A DNA stretch of 64,000 nucleotides. Source: Yoonia sediminilitoris. Its GTDB lineage: Bacteria; Pseudomonadota; Alphaproteobacteria; Rhodobacterales; Rhodobacteraceae. The stretch is from positions 1 to 64,000 of the forward strand of contig NZ_QBUD01000010.1 in assembly GCF_003058085.1 (NCBI RefSeq). Direction: 5' to 3'. Both the position numbers and the translations under genes were made by a program. Under the pieces are notes generated by a model. The model searched no databases. It had not been told where the DNA came from and saw only the letters and a list, made by a program, of their open reading frames with translations. Shown piece by piece: positions 7,855-16,120 of this stretch (its first letter is position 1; every line of letters starts with the position of its first letter).

Positions 7855-9488
7855 CCGATACTCTTGATATCGTCGCGCGCAACGTGCTTTGGAACCGCCT
7901 GATTTCTGTCTGCGAAGAACAGGCCAATGCGCTGATGCGCGCGGCCTTTGGGGCGATCGTGCGTGAGGCGGGCGATCTGTCTGCCGGTGTTTTTGACGCC
8001 AACGGCGTCATGCTGGCCCAAGCCGTCACCGGAACACCGGGGCATGTGAATACGATGGCGGCTTCCGTGCGCGCGATGCTGGAGCGAGTGCCTGCCGAAA
8101 CGCTCAAGCCCGGCGATGCATTGGTGACTAACGATCCTTGGCTGGGCGCAGGCCATGTCTTTGATTTCGTAGTTGTGACCCCGGCATTCTTGAATGGTCA
8201 GATCATCGGCTACCTCGCCTCGACCAGTCACATCGTTGATATCGGTGGGCGCGGCTGGTCGGCAGAGGGCGCGTCTGTCTATGAAGAAGGTGTGACCTTC
8301 CCGGTTCTGCATCTGCGCCGAGGCACGGAGCTGAACGAAGACCTGCTGGCAATCGTCACCGCCAATTCCCGCGTCCCCCATGAAGCGCGCGGCGATATTC
8401 TGTCGCTGCTATCGTGCAATGATACAGGCGTTGCACGCTTGCTTAATCTGATGGGCGAGTACGCCTTGCCCGACCTTGTCGCGATTGCCGACTTTATCTT
8501 TGAAAGCTCGGCATCGGGGACGAAACAGGCCCTCGCGCGCGCGCCCGAGGGTATCTACGTCAGCATGATGCAACTTGACGGCTACGACGCCCCAATCACG
8601 CTGAAGGCGCGCATGACCATTGCCGATGGCACCATCGCGGTGGACCTGTCCGGGTCCAGCCCGGCGGTCGCCCGTGGGATCAACTGCCCGCTGAACTACA
8701 GCGCCGCCTATGCATCCTTCGGCATTCGCGCGCTACTGACGCCGGACATCCCCAACAACCACGCCTCGCTTTCCGCGATCACAATCACCGCAGACCCAGG
8801 TCTTGTGGTCAGTGCCGAACGGCCAAGTCCCGTCTCCGCCCGCCACGTCATCGGCCAAGCGCTGCCTGATCTGATGCTGGGCTGTCTTGAACAGGCACTT
8901 CCCGGGGATGTCCTCGCCGAAAGTGCCGGTGCCCTTTGGACCTTGTCGCTGTCTGGCGCGGGCAAGACGCCGTTTTCATCGCTGAATGTCGCCCTTGGCG
9001 GCATGGGCGCACGGCCCGGGACTGACGGGCTTTCGACAACGGCTTTCCCATCTGGTGTGGGCTCCGTGCCGGTCGAAGCGGCAGAGGTCGCCGCGCCCGT
9101 GATTTATCACGCCAAAGAATTCATCCGCGACAGCGGCGGTGCCGGGCGTCATCGCGGTGGGCTCGGGCAACGGATCGAGATCGGCTCGCGGATTGGCGAG
9201 GATATGTTCATGTCGGCGGCCGCTTTCGAACGGCTGACCAGCGGCCCCGAAGGACGCCAAGGTGGCCTGCGCGGTGCAAACGGCAAAGTCGCGATCAGCG
9301 ACGGGACGCAAGTGACCGACAAGGGCATGTATAAAATTCCGGCAGGGGAACGCGTGATCCTGCAAACACCCGGCGGAGGAGGCTTCGGCGACCCCGCAAA
9401 GCGTGACAGAGACACCCTGCAACAGGATGTATCCGACGGGCTGGTATCAAACGACGCCGCCCGAAAGCTGTACAAAGGCAATCAATAA
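7851..9488 (+). CDS. hyuB: hydantoinase/oxoprolinase family protein, subunit B
   Basis: A 545-residue HyuB-type subunit, full length for the family. Recognisable stretches are the early VFDANGVMLAQAVTGTPGH, the central DPWLGAGHVFDFVVV and SHIVDIGGRGW, and the C-terminal glycine-rich signature TPGGGGFGDPAKRD. It pairs with HyuA to form the ATP-dependent ring-opening or carboxylating enzyme in the cytoplasm. Translation is coupled to hyuA through the ATGA overlap. The dctP gene follows after 26 bp. Related enzymes act on N-methylhydantoin, 5-oxoproline or acetophenone; nothing in the sequence decides between them. Confidence 0.9.
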   Translation: MTDTLDIVARNVLWNRLISVCEEQANALMRAAFGAIVREAGDLSAGVFDANGVMLAQAVTGTPGHVNTMAASVRAMLERVPAETLKPGDALVTNDPWLGAGHVFDFVVVTPAFLNGQIIGYLASTSHIVDIGGRGWSAEGASVYEEGVTFPVLHLRRGTELNEDLLAIVTANSRVPHEARGDILSLLSCNDTGVARLLNLMGEYALPDLVAIADFIFESSASGTKQALARAPEGIYVSMMQLDGYDAPITLKARMTIADGTIAVDLSGSSPAVARGINCPLNYSAAYASFGIRALLTPDIPNNHASLSAITITADPGLVVSAERPSPVSARHVIGQALPDLMLGCLEQALPGDVLAESAGALWTLSLSGAGKTPFSSLNVALGGMGARPGTDGLSTTAFPSGVGSVPVEAAEVAAPVIYHAKEFIRDSGGAGRHRGGLGQRIEIGSRIGEDMFMSAAAFERLTSGPEGRQGGLRGANGKVAISDGTQVTDKGMYKIPAGERVILQTPGGGGFGDPAKRDRDTLQQDVSDGLVSNDAARKLYKGNQ

Positions 9489-9514
9489 AACTTCACCAAC
9501 TGGAGATAACGACA

Positions 9515-10501
9515 ATGACAATGATGAGAAAAATCCTCGGCATGACGACCGCGCTGACCTTGGTTGGCTCTGCTGCGATGGCAGAAACCAAATGGGATCT
9601 GTCCACCGCTTGGGGCGCGAACAACTTTCACGCCGAAAGCGCGATGGCCTTCGCAGACGCGGTGCGTGAAGCAACTGACGGCTCGGTTGATATCACCGTG
9701 CACCTGTCCGGCGAAACTGGGGTAAAAATCACCGAAAAGCTTGCAGCGGTCGAAACCGGCATCGTACAAATGGCGGATATGCTGCTGTTCCTGCAAGCGG
9801 GCGAAGAACCGTTTTTGGGCGTCGACACCCTGCCGTATCTGATCCAAGGTCAAGACGAGATGACGATATGGCTTGAAGTCGCGGGCCCCACCTATGATGA
9901 GATTTTTGAGCGTCGCAATCAAAAGGTTCTGTATTATGTGCCCTGGCCTTCGCCCGGCGTTTACACCAAGAACGCGATTGTCAGTGCCGATGACATGTCA
10001 GGCCAACGCATCCGCGCGTTCAATGCAACCTCTTTCACATTCCTTGAAAAGATGGGCGCGGCACCAGTTGAATTACCGTTTGAAGAACTTGCACCAGCCG
10101 TCGCGGCGGGCACTGTAGATGGCGCTGCAACATCAACGTCCACCGGCGCCAATTCGAAACTTTATCAGTTCACCGACCATTTCAATCCTCTCAACTGGTC
10201 CATGTCGCCCGATGCGGTGACAGTGAACCTAGATGCGTGGAACGCCCTCAGCGACGCAGAACGCGAAACGATCCAAGGCCTTGCCGACAGCATGGAAGCA
10301 GAGTTCTGGGCGGCCTCAGCCGCCGAGGATGAGACAAAGACAGCGGTTCTGGTGGACAACGGCATGACGGTTTCTACAGCCGACGCCAGCTTGACCGCGA
10401 AGATGGCCGAAGCGGGTCAGGCTATGTGGGCAGACTTCTTTGAAAACGTGCCCGATGCGCAGGAAGTTGTCGAAGCTTACGCAGAAAAAGCTGGAAAATA
10501 A
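9515..10501 (+). CDS. dctP: TRAP transporter solute-binding protein
   Basis: A 328-residue periplasmic binding protein of the DctP family with a signal peptide ending near AMAETKW. The family's features are present: a helix-rich lobe after SAMAFADAVREAT, GIVQMADML, and the signature region MSGQRIRAFNATSFTFLEKM with PVELPFEELAPAVAAGTVDG. The conserved Arg in GQRIRAF binds a substrate carboxylate in the family, so the ligand is probably an organic acid or a carboxylated ring compound. The RBS is GGAG 8 bp before ATG 9515. A strong hairpin lies between it and dctQ. Confidence 0.92.
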   Translation: MTMMRKILGMTTALTLVGSAAMAETKWDLSTAWGANNFHAESAMAFADAVREATDGSVDITVHLSGETGVKITEKLAAVETGIVQMADMLLFLQAGEEPFLGVDTLPYLIQGQDEMTIWLEVAGPTYDEIFERRNQKVLYYVPWPSPGVYTKNAIVSADDMSGQRIRAFNATSFTFLEKMGAAPVELPFEELAPAVAAGTVDGAATSTSTGANSKLYQFTDHFNPLNWSMSPDAVTVNLDAWNALSDAERETIQGLADSMEAEFWAASAAEDETKTAVLVDNGMTVSTADASLTAKMAEAGQAMWADFFENVPDAQEVVEAYAEKAGK

Positions 10502-10512
10502 GCTAGTTGTGG

Positions 10513-10538
10513 CAGGGGCGGAGCGCTATCCGCCCCTG
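10513..10538 (+). promoter_or_regulatory. intercistronic hairpin between dctP and dctQ
   Basis: CAGGGGCGGA and TCCGCCCCTG form a perfect 10-bp stem with a 6-base loop, 11 bp after the dctP stop. There is no T run behind it, so it is not a standard terminator. Such hairpins commonly protect the upstream mRNA and give more binding protein than permease. Confidence 0.6.
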
Positions 10539-10556
10539 TCCCGCTCAACCTAGATC

Positions 10557-11078
10557 ATGACCGTTTTATTAAACCTCATAGACCGCCTGTCGCGCTTTGC
10601 GGAGCTTAGCGCCGTGTTGCTGATTTTCGGCTACTGCATCTTGATGCTGACCGAGGTCGTCGCCCGTGCGCAAGCGCAAAGTTTTTCGTTCACATGGGAA
10701 TATTCCACCTATGCCATGGCGGCGATCTTCGCGCTGGCCTCGGGTCCGGCGATCCGCACGGCGGTGCATGTGCGCATCACGCTGGTCACCGAACTGATGC
10801 CTGCGCGCATGACCAAATGGCTGGACGTGCTGGCCAACGGCGTGGCCCTTTTGATCGTTGCCGCGATTGTCTGGGCGATGTGGGTGAAAACGTCCGGGTC
10901 TTACGACCGCAATATTTTGGCGACCTCCGTGTCCAAGACGCCCTTGTGGATACCGCAGGCGCTTGTGCTTTGGGGCGGTGCGCAACTTTGGCTGGACCTT
11001 TTGGCCCGCATGATCCGACGCGCCCGCGATGAGACCTATGAATGGCGCAATGCTGACAAGGAACATGTCGATGTTTGA
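10557..11078 (+). CDS. dctQ: TRAP transporter small permease
   Basis: A 173-residue inner-membrane protein with four hydrophobic segments (about residues 15-35, 50-70, 90-112 and 130-150), the standard DctQ topology. It forms the membrane complex with DctM and receives substrate from DctP. Its last 8 bp overlap the chosen dctM start, giving coupled translation. Confidence 0.9.
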   Translation: MTVLLNLIDRLSRFAELSAVLLIFGYCILMLTEVVARAQAQSFSFTWEYSTYAMAAIFALASGPAIRTAVHVRITLVTELMPARMTKWLDVLANGVALLIVAAIVWAMWVKTSGSYDRNILATSVSKTPLWIPQALVLWGGAQLWLDLLARMIRRARDETYEWRNADKEHVDV

Positions 11079-12360
11079 AATCGCAATCGTCGCCAGTCTT
11101 TTGTTCGTCGCCCTTCTGGCCGGGTCCGTCTGGATCGGCTTGTCGCTGTTCGCCACAGGCTACCTGCTGTTGGCGATCTTCAAGCCCAACATACCCATGG
11201 ATGTCTTTTCTGGCGGGGTGATTTGGGGATCGCTGATCCCAACACCGCTTTTGTCCCTCCCGCTGTTTATCCTGATGAGCGAAGTTCTGGTCAGCGCCGG
11301 CCTTGGCCGATCCTTGTTTTCGGGCCTATCCCCTTGGGTCCGCCGCTTACCGGGGGGCTTGCTGCACGTCAATGTCGCCGGTTCAACCCTATTTGCTGCC
11401 GTGTCAGGTTCATCAGCAGCAACCACCGCCATCGTGGGCAACGTCAGCCTGCCGGAACTGAAAGCACGCGGCTATGACCGCCAGCTAGCGATGGGATCAT
11501 TGGCGGGTGCAGGTACTTTGGGCTTTCTCATCCCACCGTCGATCATCATGATCATCTACGGTGTGGTGGCTGAACAATCCATTGTCGAGCTTTTCATCGC
11601 TGGTGTCATTCCGGGGCTGACATTGGCCGCGCTTTATATGGTCTATATCGCGGCCCACCAAAGTCTGACCGGCACGCAACCCATGGCCGAACCCGCCACA
11701 CGGGCCGAACTTTGGCGTGGCCTGCGCGATATCGGACCAATCGCCGCGCTGATCGTCACAATCATGGCCGCCCTTTACTTGGGCTTTGCGAGCGTCAGCG
11801 AATTGGCGGCACTCGGCGTTTTGGGCGCGGTGCTGATATCCGTGATGATGGGCCGGTTCAGCATAGCTTCAATGCTGTCCGCAGGACGGCGCGCGGTGCG
11901 CACATCAGCAATGATTGGCCTGATCGTGGTCGGGGCCGCACTCCTCAATTCCGCCTTCGGCTTCCTTGGCATCCCCAAGGCCATCGCCGCGCAAATCGCC
12001 GGGTTCGGCTTATCACCAATGGCGCTGGTCGCGGTACTTTTGGTTTTCTATGCACTGCTCGGCATGTTTCTGGACGGCACATCCATCATCGTCATGACCC
12101 TCCCGATTACGCTGCCCCTGATCACGGCAGCAGGCTTCGATCCCATCTGGTTCGGCATCTTCGTGGTCGTAGCGGTCGAGATCAGTCAGATCACACCGCC
12201 CATCGGGTTCAACCTGTTCGTAATCCAATCCCAAACTGGCGAAAGCATCGGGAAAATTGCGGTCGCGGCGTTGCCGTTCTTTGGCATCCTGCTGTTCTTT
12301 GCAATGCTGCTGGCGGTCTTTCCCGATCTCGCACTCTGGCTACCAAGGACGCTGCAATGA
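11071..12360 (+). CDS. dctM: TRAP transporter large permease
   Basis: A 429-residue protein with about 12 hydrophobic segments, the DctM transport subunit driven by the sodium gradient. Family motifs include the early PLLSLPLFILMSEVLVSAGL, SGSSAATTAIVG and AGTLGFLIPPSIIMIIYG, then the C-terminal FLDGTSIIVMTLPITLPL and ISQITPPIGFNLFVI. Start ATG 11071 (MFEIAIV) is chosen because AAGGA lies 8 bp upstream; in-frame ATGs at 11029 and 11065 would add hydrophilic residues. It overlaps the gntR gene by 4 bp. Confidence 0.92.
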   Translation: MFEIAIVASLLFVALLAGSVWIGLSLFATGYLLLAIFKPNIPMDVFSGGVIWGSLIPTPLLSLPLFILMSEVLVSAGLGRSLFSGLSPWVRRLPGGLLHVNVAGSTLFAAVSGSSAATTAIVGNVSLPELKARGYDRQLAMGSLAGAGTLGFLIPPSIIMIIYGVVAEQSIVELFIAGVIPGLTLAALYMVYIAAHQSLTGTQPMAEPATRAELWRGLRDIGPIAALIVTIMAALYLGFASVSELAALGVLGAVLISVMMGRFSIASMLSAGRRAVRTSAMIGLIVVGAALLNSAFGFLGIPKAIAAQIAGFGLSPMALVAVLLVFYALLGMFLDGTSIIVMTLPITLPLITAAGFDPIWFGIFVVVAVEISQITPPIGFNLFVIQSQTGESIGKIAVAALPFFGILLFFAMLLAVFPDLALWLPRTLQ

Positions 12361-13079
12361 CGGCGCTGCATCAAAAGTTGGCGGATGATATCCTGACGCA
12401 AATCCAGACGGGTAAGCTGCCCGTGGGTGAAAAGTTGCCCCCCGAGGCTGAATATGCCGCAGACCTTGGCGTCAGCCGCTCGACGCTTCGGCTGGCCTTT
12501 TCCGAGCTTGAACGGGTCGGCATCTTGCAGCGCAAGAAACGCGCAGGCACGACCGTGATCGCTGACCAGCCCAAAGCACAGTTCAACATGAGCACGACAG
12601 GTTTGCATGAATTGCTGAGCCTCGGGCGCGATACCGACTTGATGTTGTCAGGCACACGCACGGTCGCGACCAATGCCATTTCGGAGCTGCAAGGATATCA
12701 CAGCGAAACCGATCACTGGCTTGAAATCAGTGGCACCCGCACCTTGCCAAACCAGAGCACGCCGTTCAACAGCACACAAGTCTACGTCCCAGCCCGCTAC
12801 GCCGCGATAGAGCATATTTTGAAAGAGCGAGAGCCATCCGTTTTCCGCATCATCGAAGAGCGGTTCGATCTTGTCGTAGGGCGGGTCAGCCAAGCAGCGC
12901 AAGCCATCGCTTGCCCCGCAGCGATTGCAAAGGTTATTGACCTTGAACCCGGCGCGCCAGCACTGCGGATTGTCGCGCAAATTTATGATCGCGGTGGGTT
13001 CCTGATGGAAATCTCGGTCGCCACCTTCGATCCCGAACGGTTCCAGTTGCAGACAGATGTACAGGTCGACAACTTGTAA
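12357..13079 (+). CDS. GntR-family regulator (HutC/UTRA type)
   Basis: A 240-residue repressor-type regulator. Residues 1-70 are the winged helix-turn-helix of GntR proteins (LPPEAEYAADLGVSRSTLRL, FSELERVGILQRKKRAGT). Residues ~85-235 form a UTRA ligand-binding domain (FNSTQVYVPARYAAIEHIL, CPAAIAKVIDLEPGAPALRI). It is the last gene of the hyuAB-dctPQM operon, joined by an ATGA overlap, and very probably senses the substrate and controls the promoter at 5753-5781. The open frame extends far upstream, but only the ATG at 12357 fits the family length. Confidence 0.9.
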   Translation: MTALHQKLADDILTQIQTGKLPVGEKLPPEAEYAADLGVSRSTLRLAFSELERVGILQRKKRAGTTVIADQPKAQFNMSTTGLHELLSLGRDTDLMLSGTRTVATNAISELQGYHSETDHWLEISGTRTLPNQSTPFNSTQVYVPARYAAIEHILKEREPSVFRIIEERFDLVVGRVSQAAQAIACPAAIAKVIDLEPGAPALRIVAQIYDRGGFLMEISVATFDPERFQLQTDVQVDNL

Positions 13080-13289
13080 TCAGTCAGAGACTAACGTTGA
13101 AGCAGTGAGACTGGTCGTTGCAAGAGTTCGCGTCAGTTCCGAGCGAAGCCAAAACTGTAAATGACCGCTTTGGCGACGTGAGCTGCAATGCAACGACTAA
13201 TATGCCGCAAACGCAAAGCGATGCTGCGTCAGCGAAGTTCGAAAAACAAATGACTGTTCTGTCCCGCTCAACAGACCTCAATGCATCGC

Positions 13290-13312
13290 GCAGCGAACGG
13301 CAAATTCGAGCC
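13290..13312 (+). repeat. left arm of an interspersed repeat split by an IS
   Basis: GCAGCGAACGGCAAATTCGA followed by GCC. The other arm, GAGCCCAAAGTGGCAATTGC, resumes at 14860-14882 after the IS1182-type element. Joined, the two arms restore a copy of the repeat seen intact at 15941-15982. The shared GAGCC is the target duplication. Confidence 0.6.
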
Positions 13313-14859
13313 GATTGTGTTGAAAAACTCGTTGGTTTTGGCCCATTGATGCTGGTTACTACGTTGATTTCTTTTGGCTGTTCGTAGCCAGCCTGCCTTT
13401 CACGCTTCGGCTGGTCCCATCGGTTTGAGCTTGGCGAGTTTCCGGAGGTTTTGGGCGGTTGCTGCGAGGGTAAATTAATCTTGGACGCCGTATGGGCCAC
13501 GTAATCGGAGCCTGGCCAAGCCAAGGATGCGTTTGAGGTGGGCGAAGAGCATCTCGACTTTCTTTCGTCGGTCCGAGGCGATCTGATTGAAGTCTGATGC
13601 GGTACATTGACGGGCAAATTCTCAGACGATCTCGTATTTCTCGCGGTGGATTGTCCGAGCTTCTGTGTTCGGACAGCACTTGGCTTTTAATGGGCAAGCA
13701 ATGCAATCGACCTTCAAGGCCCGATATTTGCGGGACCGCCAACTTGGCTCATTCCGGGCAGGATCGGAATAGGTACGCCGCGTGTGCTTCATCTCTTTGC
13801 CTCCAGGACAAATATAGCGGTCGTCCTCATCATCCCATGTGAAGTCTGATCTGGAGAACGTGCCGTCCGTGTGCTCGCCCTTATCGAAGACGGGGATGAA
13901 CGGCAGGATCTTTCGCTTGGTGGTCAGCTAAACAGGGTTGTCGGACGACCCGTAGGCCGTATCAACGGCGATCCAATCTGGCTTCAAGCCAAACCGCTCT
14001 TCAGTCCGGTCAATCATCTTGCGCATGGCTCCAACTTCAGCGGTCCTGTTCGAACGGCTGGCATCCACGTCAACGATGATACCGTGATCTGTATCGATCA
14101 GGTAATTGGTGGAATACGCAAAGATAGCTGGGCCTTTGCGCGCTGCAGTCCATTGGCTGGCCGGATCAGTATGAGCAGCAAACTTGGGCTTGGTCGTGGT
14201 GGCCGCACCAAAGGCCTCGTCGTCCAGCGTGTCGAGGTATTCCTGAACCGCGCGTGGTGCGTCATCGACGTCGGCCACACGGGTTGCCCAATCTTCAGGG
14301 TTACTGGAGTTCTGTTTCTGGACATCGGCACTGATCAAGCTGGCATCGACGGCAAATCCTTGGCCACCCACCAGCCCTTCTTTCATGCAGCGCGCAACGG
14401 TCGTCTCGAGCACATGGCGCAGTAGATCGCTTTCACGGAATCTACCGTGGCGGTTCTTGGAAAAGGTCGAATGATCCGGGATGCGGTCACTCAGATCGAG
14501 GCGGCAGAACCAGCGATAGGCCAGGTTCAGATGAACCTCTTCGCACAAGCGGCGTTCGGACCGGATGCCAGAGCAATAGCCCACAAGCAGCATCCGGATC
14601 ATCAATTCAGGATCAATGGATGGACGACCAGTGTGGCTGTAGAAGTCCGCAAGGTGAGTCCGGATGCTGCTTAGATCAACAAACTGATCAATCGACCGCA
14701 GCAGGTGATCCTGCGGAACGTGGCCTTCCAGCGAGAACTCGTAGAACAACGCCGCCTGCGCGTCCTGCTTCGGTCCCAGCATCGCAAAACCCTCCCACTC
14801 ACTAAAAGAATTGAATCAGCGAAACACACCGCAATCAAGAAAGAGTTTTTCAACACAAT
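13313..14859 (-). mobile_element. IS1182-type element with perfect 17-bp terminal repeats
   Basis: The ends are the inverted repeats ATTGTGTTGAAAAACTC (13314-13330) and its exact complement (14843-14859). The element is about 1.55 kb. It is flanked by GAGCC at 13308-13312 and 14860-14864, a probable 5-bp target duplication. One extra G at 13313 leaves the left boundary uncertain by a base; a 6-bp duplication with one mismatch is the alternative. It contains one transposase gene, which is broken by stops. The target was an interspersed repeat. Confidence 0.8.
13400..14782 (-). pseudogene. IS1182-type transposase with three in-frame stops
   Basis: The frame from ATG 14782 encodes an N-terminal DUF772-like region (EFSLEGHVPQDHLLRSIDQF, RPSIDPELMIRMLLVGYCSG) and the DDE core (VDASLISADVQKQNSSNP, GLKPDWIAVDTAYGSSDN). 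TAG at 13930-13928 interrupts it. The same frame continues with LTTKRKILPFIPVFDKGEHT, TGA at 13624-13622, VEMLFAHLKRILGLARLRLR, TAA at 13477-13475 and a final stop at 13402-13400. There are no frameshifts, only nonsense changes, so inactivation is fairly recent. A relative (4909-5518) has TGG where the first stop is. Confidence 0.88.
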
Positions 14860-15067
14860 GAGCCCAAAGTGGCAATTGCTATGCTTCGCTCAAAGGAATG
14901 CAATGCGCAGAAACACATCTTTTAGCCGGTGTCTGGAAGGCGATCCCAAACTTGCAACGACAGACGCCGACCGTCATTAGGGTTGTCCGATAAGCCCCGC
15001 GAACTAACATTGTTCAGATTGCCAAGAAATAGCTTGGTCCAGACAGACACACAACTTGGAGAAAAAC

Positions 15068-15805
15068 ATGCGATTTACATCTCTTCTCGTAGCATCAACG
15101 ATGGCCGCGGCACCAGCGCTTGCGGAGGACGTGTCCTACTCAGTTAATGGAGAGGCTTTTACCGGATACTGGGCCCAAGCCGAGGACCCCAAGGGTCTTG
15201 TTTTGATTATCCACGACTGGGACGGCATGACCGACTACGAGCGTCAGCGCGCAGATATGCTGGCGGAAATGGGGTATGATGCCTTCGCAGTGGATATGTT
15301 TGGCAACGAAACACCCACTGAAACAATGGACCACCGCATTGCTGCAACCGGCGCCCTGTATAAGGATCGTGATCGGATGAAGACCTTGGTTCAGGCTGGT
15401 TTAGAGCAAGCACAATCGCGGTCCAGCACCGATGAACTGGTTGTCACAGGTTACTGCTTTGGGGGCGCCGTAGCTCTTGAAATGGCACGGAGCGACATGT
15501 CGGACGCGGCAAGCGGCTATGCGACCTTCCATGGGGGTCTGGCGACGCCGGAAGGTCAGTCATGGAGTGGAGATGAGCCGCCTGTACTCGTGCTTCACGG
15601 TGGCGCTGATACGTCGATTACAATGCAAGACGTCGCCACATTCGTAACTGAGCTGGAGGAGGCTGGCACAACATACGCGCTCGAAGTCTACTCAGGCGCA
15701 CCACATGCGTTCACGGTTTTTGGCTCAAATCGCTATCAAGAGCGTGCCGACGCTGCTAGCTGGGAAGCCTTTTCGAATTTCCTGCGCGAGCGCGTTTCAG
15801 GCTAG
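15068..15805 (+). CDS. secreted dienelactone hydrolase family protein
   Basis: A 245-residue alpha/beta hydrolase with a signal peptide (LLVASTMAAAPALAE), so it acts in the periplasm. The dienelactone hydrolase catalytic triad is visible: Cys in GYCFGGAVAL, Asp in LHGGADTSI and His in GAPHAFTVFG. A start at ATG 15068, with GGAGA 7 bp upstream, is preferred over TTG 15056. Family members hydrolyse lactones and other small esters; the substrate is unknown. It is a single gene, ending at the terminator at 15821. Confidence 0.85.
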   Translation: MRFTSLLVASTMAAAPALAEDVSYSVNGEAFTGYWAQAEDPKGLVLIIHDWDGMTDYERQRADMLAEMGYDAFAVDMFGNETPTETMDHRIAATGALYKDRDRMKTLVQAGLEQAQSRSSTDELVVTGYCFGGAVALEMARSDMSDAASGYATFHGGLATPEGQSWSGDEPPVLVLHGGADTSITMQDVATFVTELEEAGTTYALEVYSGAPHAFTVFGSNRYQERADAASWEAFSNFLRERVSG

Positions 15806-15820
15806 TCAAATTAGAAATTT

Positions 15821-15856
15821 GGTGCACCCTTCTTAGTTATTTGGGGTGCACCTTTA
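15821..15856 (+). terminator. hairpin terminator after the hydrolase gene
   Basis: GGTGCACCC (15821-15829) pairs perfectly with GGGTGCACC (15844-15852) across a 14-base loop, and TTT follows. It is 16 bp after the stop codon. The T run is short, so termination may be partial. Confidence 0.6.
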
Positions 15857-15940
15857 TGCGTCATCATCTCCGCACGTTTAGCCCACTTGCAGTGTTCCTA
15901 AATGACAGCTTTGTCCGCAGAGCAGTCATTCAGACATTGT

Positions 15941-15982
15941 GCAGCGAATGGCTGCTTAGAGCCCAAAGTGTCAATTGCTGCG
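15941..15982 (+). repeat. interspersed repeat, intact reference copy
   Basis: GCAGCGAATGGCTGCTTAGA, then GCCCAAAGTGTCAATTGCTG and CG. The ends are imperfect inverted repeats (GCAGCGAATG against CAATTGCTGC), so it can fold. Related sequence occurs at 1371-1397, is split at 13290/14860, and a partial copy lies near 24730-24772. It is in the 315-bp non-coding gap before the Na/Pi cotransporter gene; nothing else is evident there. Confidence 0.55.
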
Positions 15983-16120
15983 TACGAAATTAAGGACCAG
16001 AATGCCGCGCAGAGCCGACATTGAGGGTTAGAAGCTCTGTTGCTGCCCTTATACTCACTGACAACAACACCGCCAAGTTCTTGAAATACGATCACCTTTG
16101 ATCAGGCTTGTATATTTGCG

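Noticed and set aside
13118-13387. Plus-strand open frame of 89 codons beyond the GntR gene
   Set aside because: It runs through the left terminal repeat of the IS element, has irregular composition and no protein-like motif.
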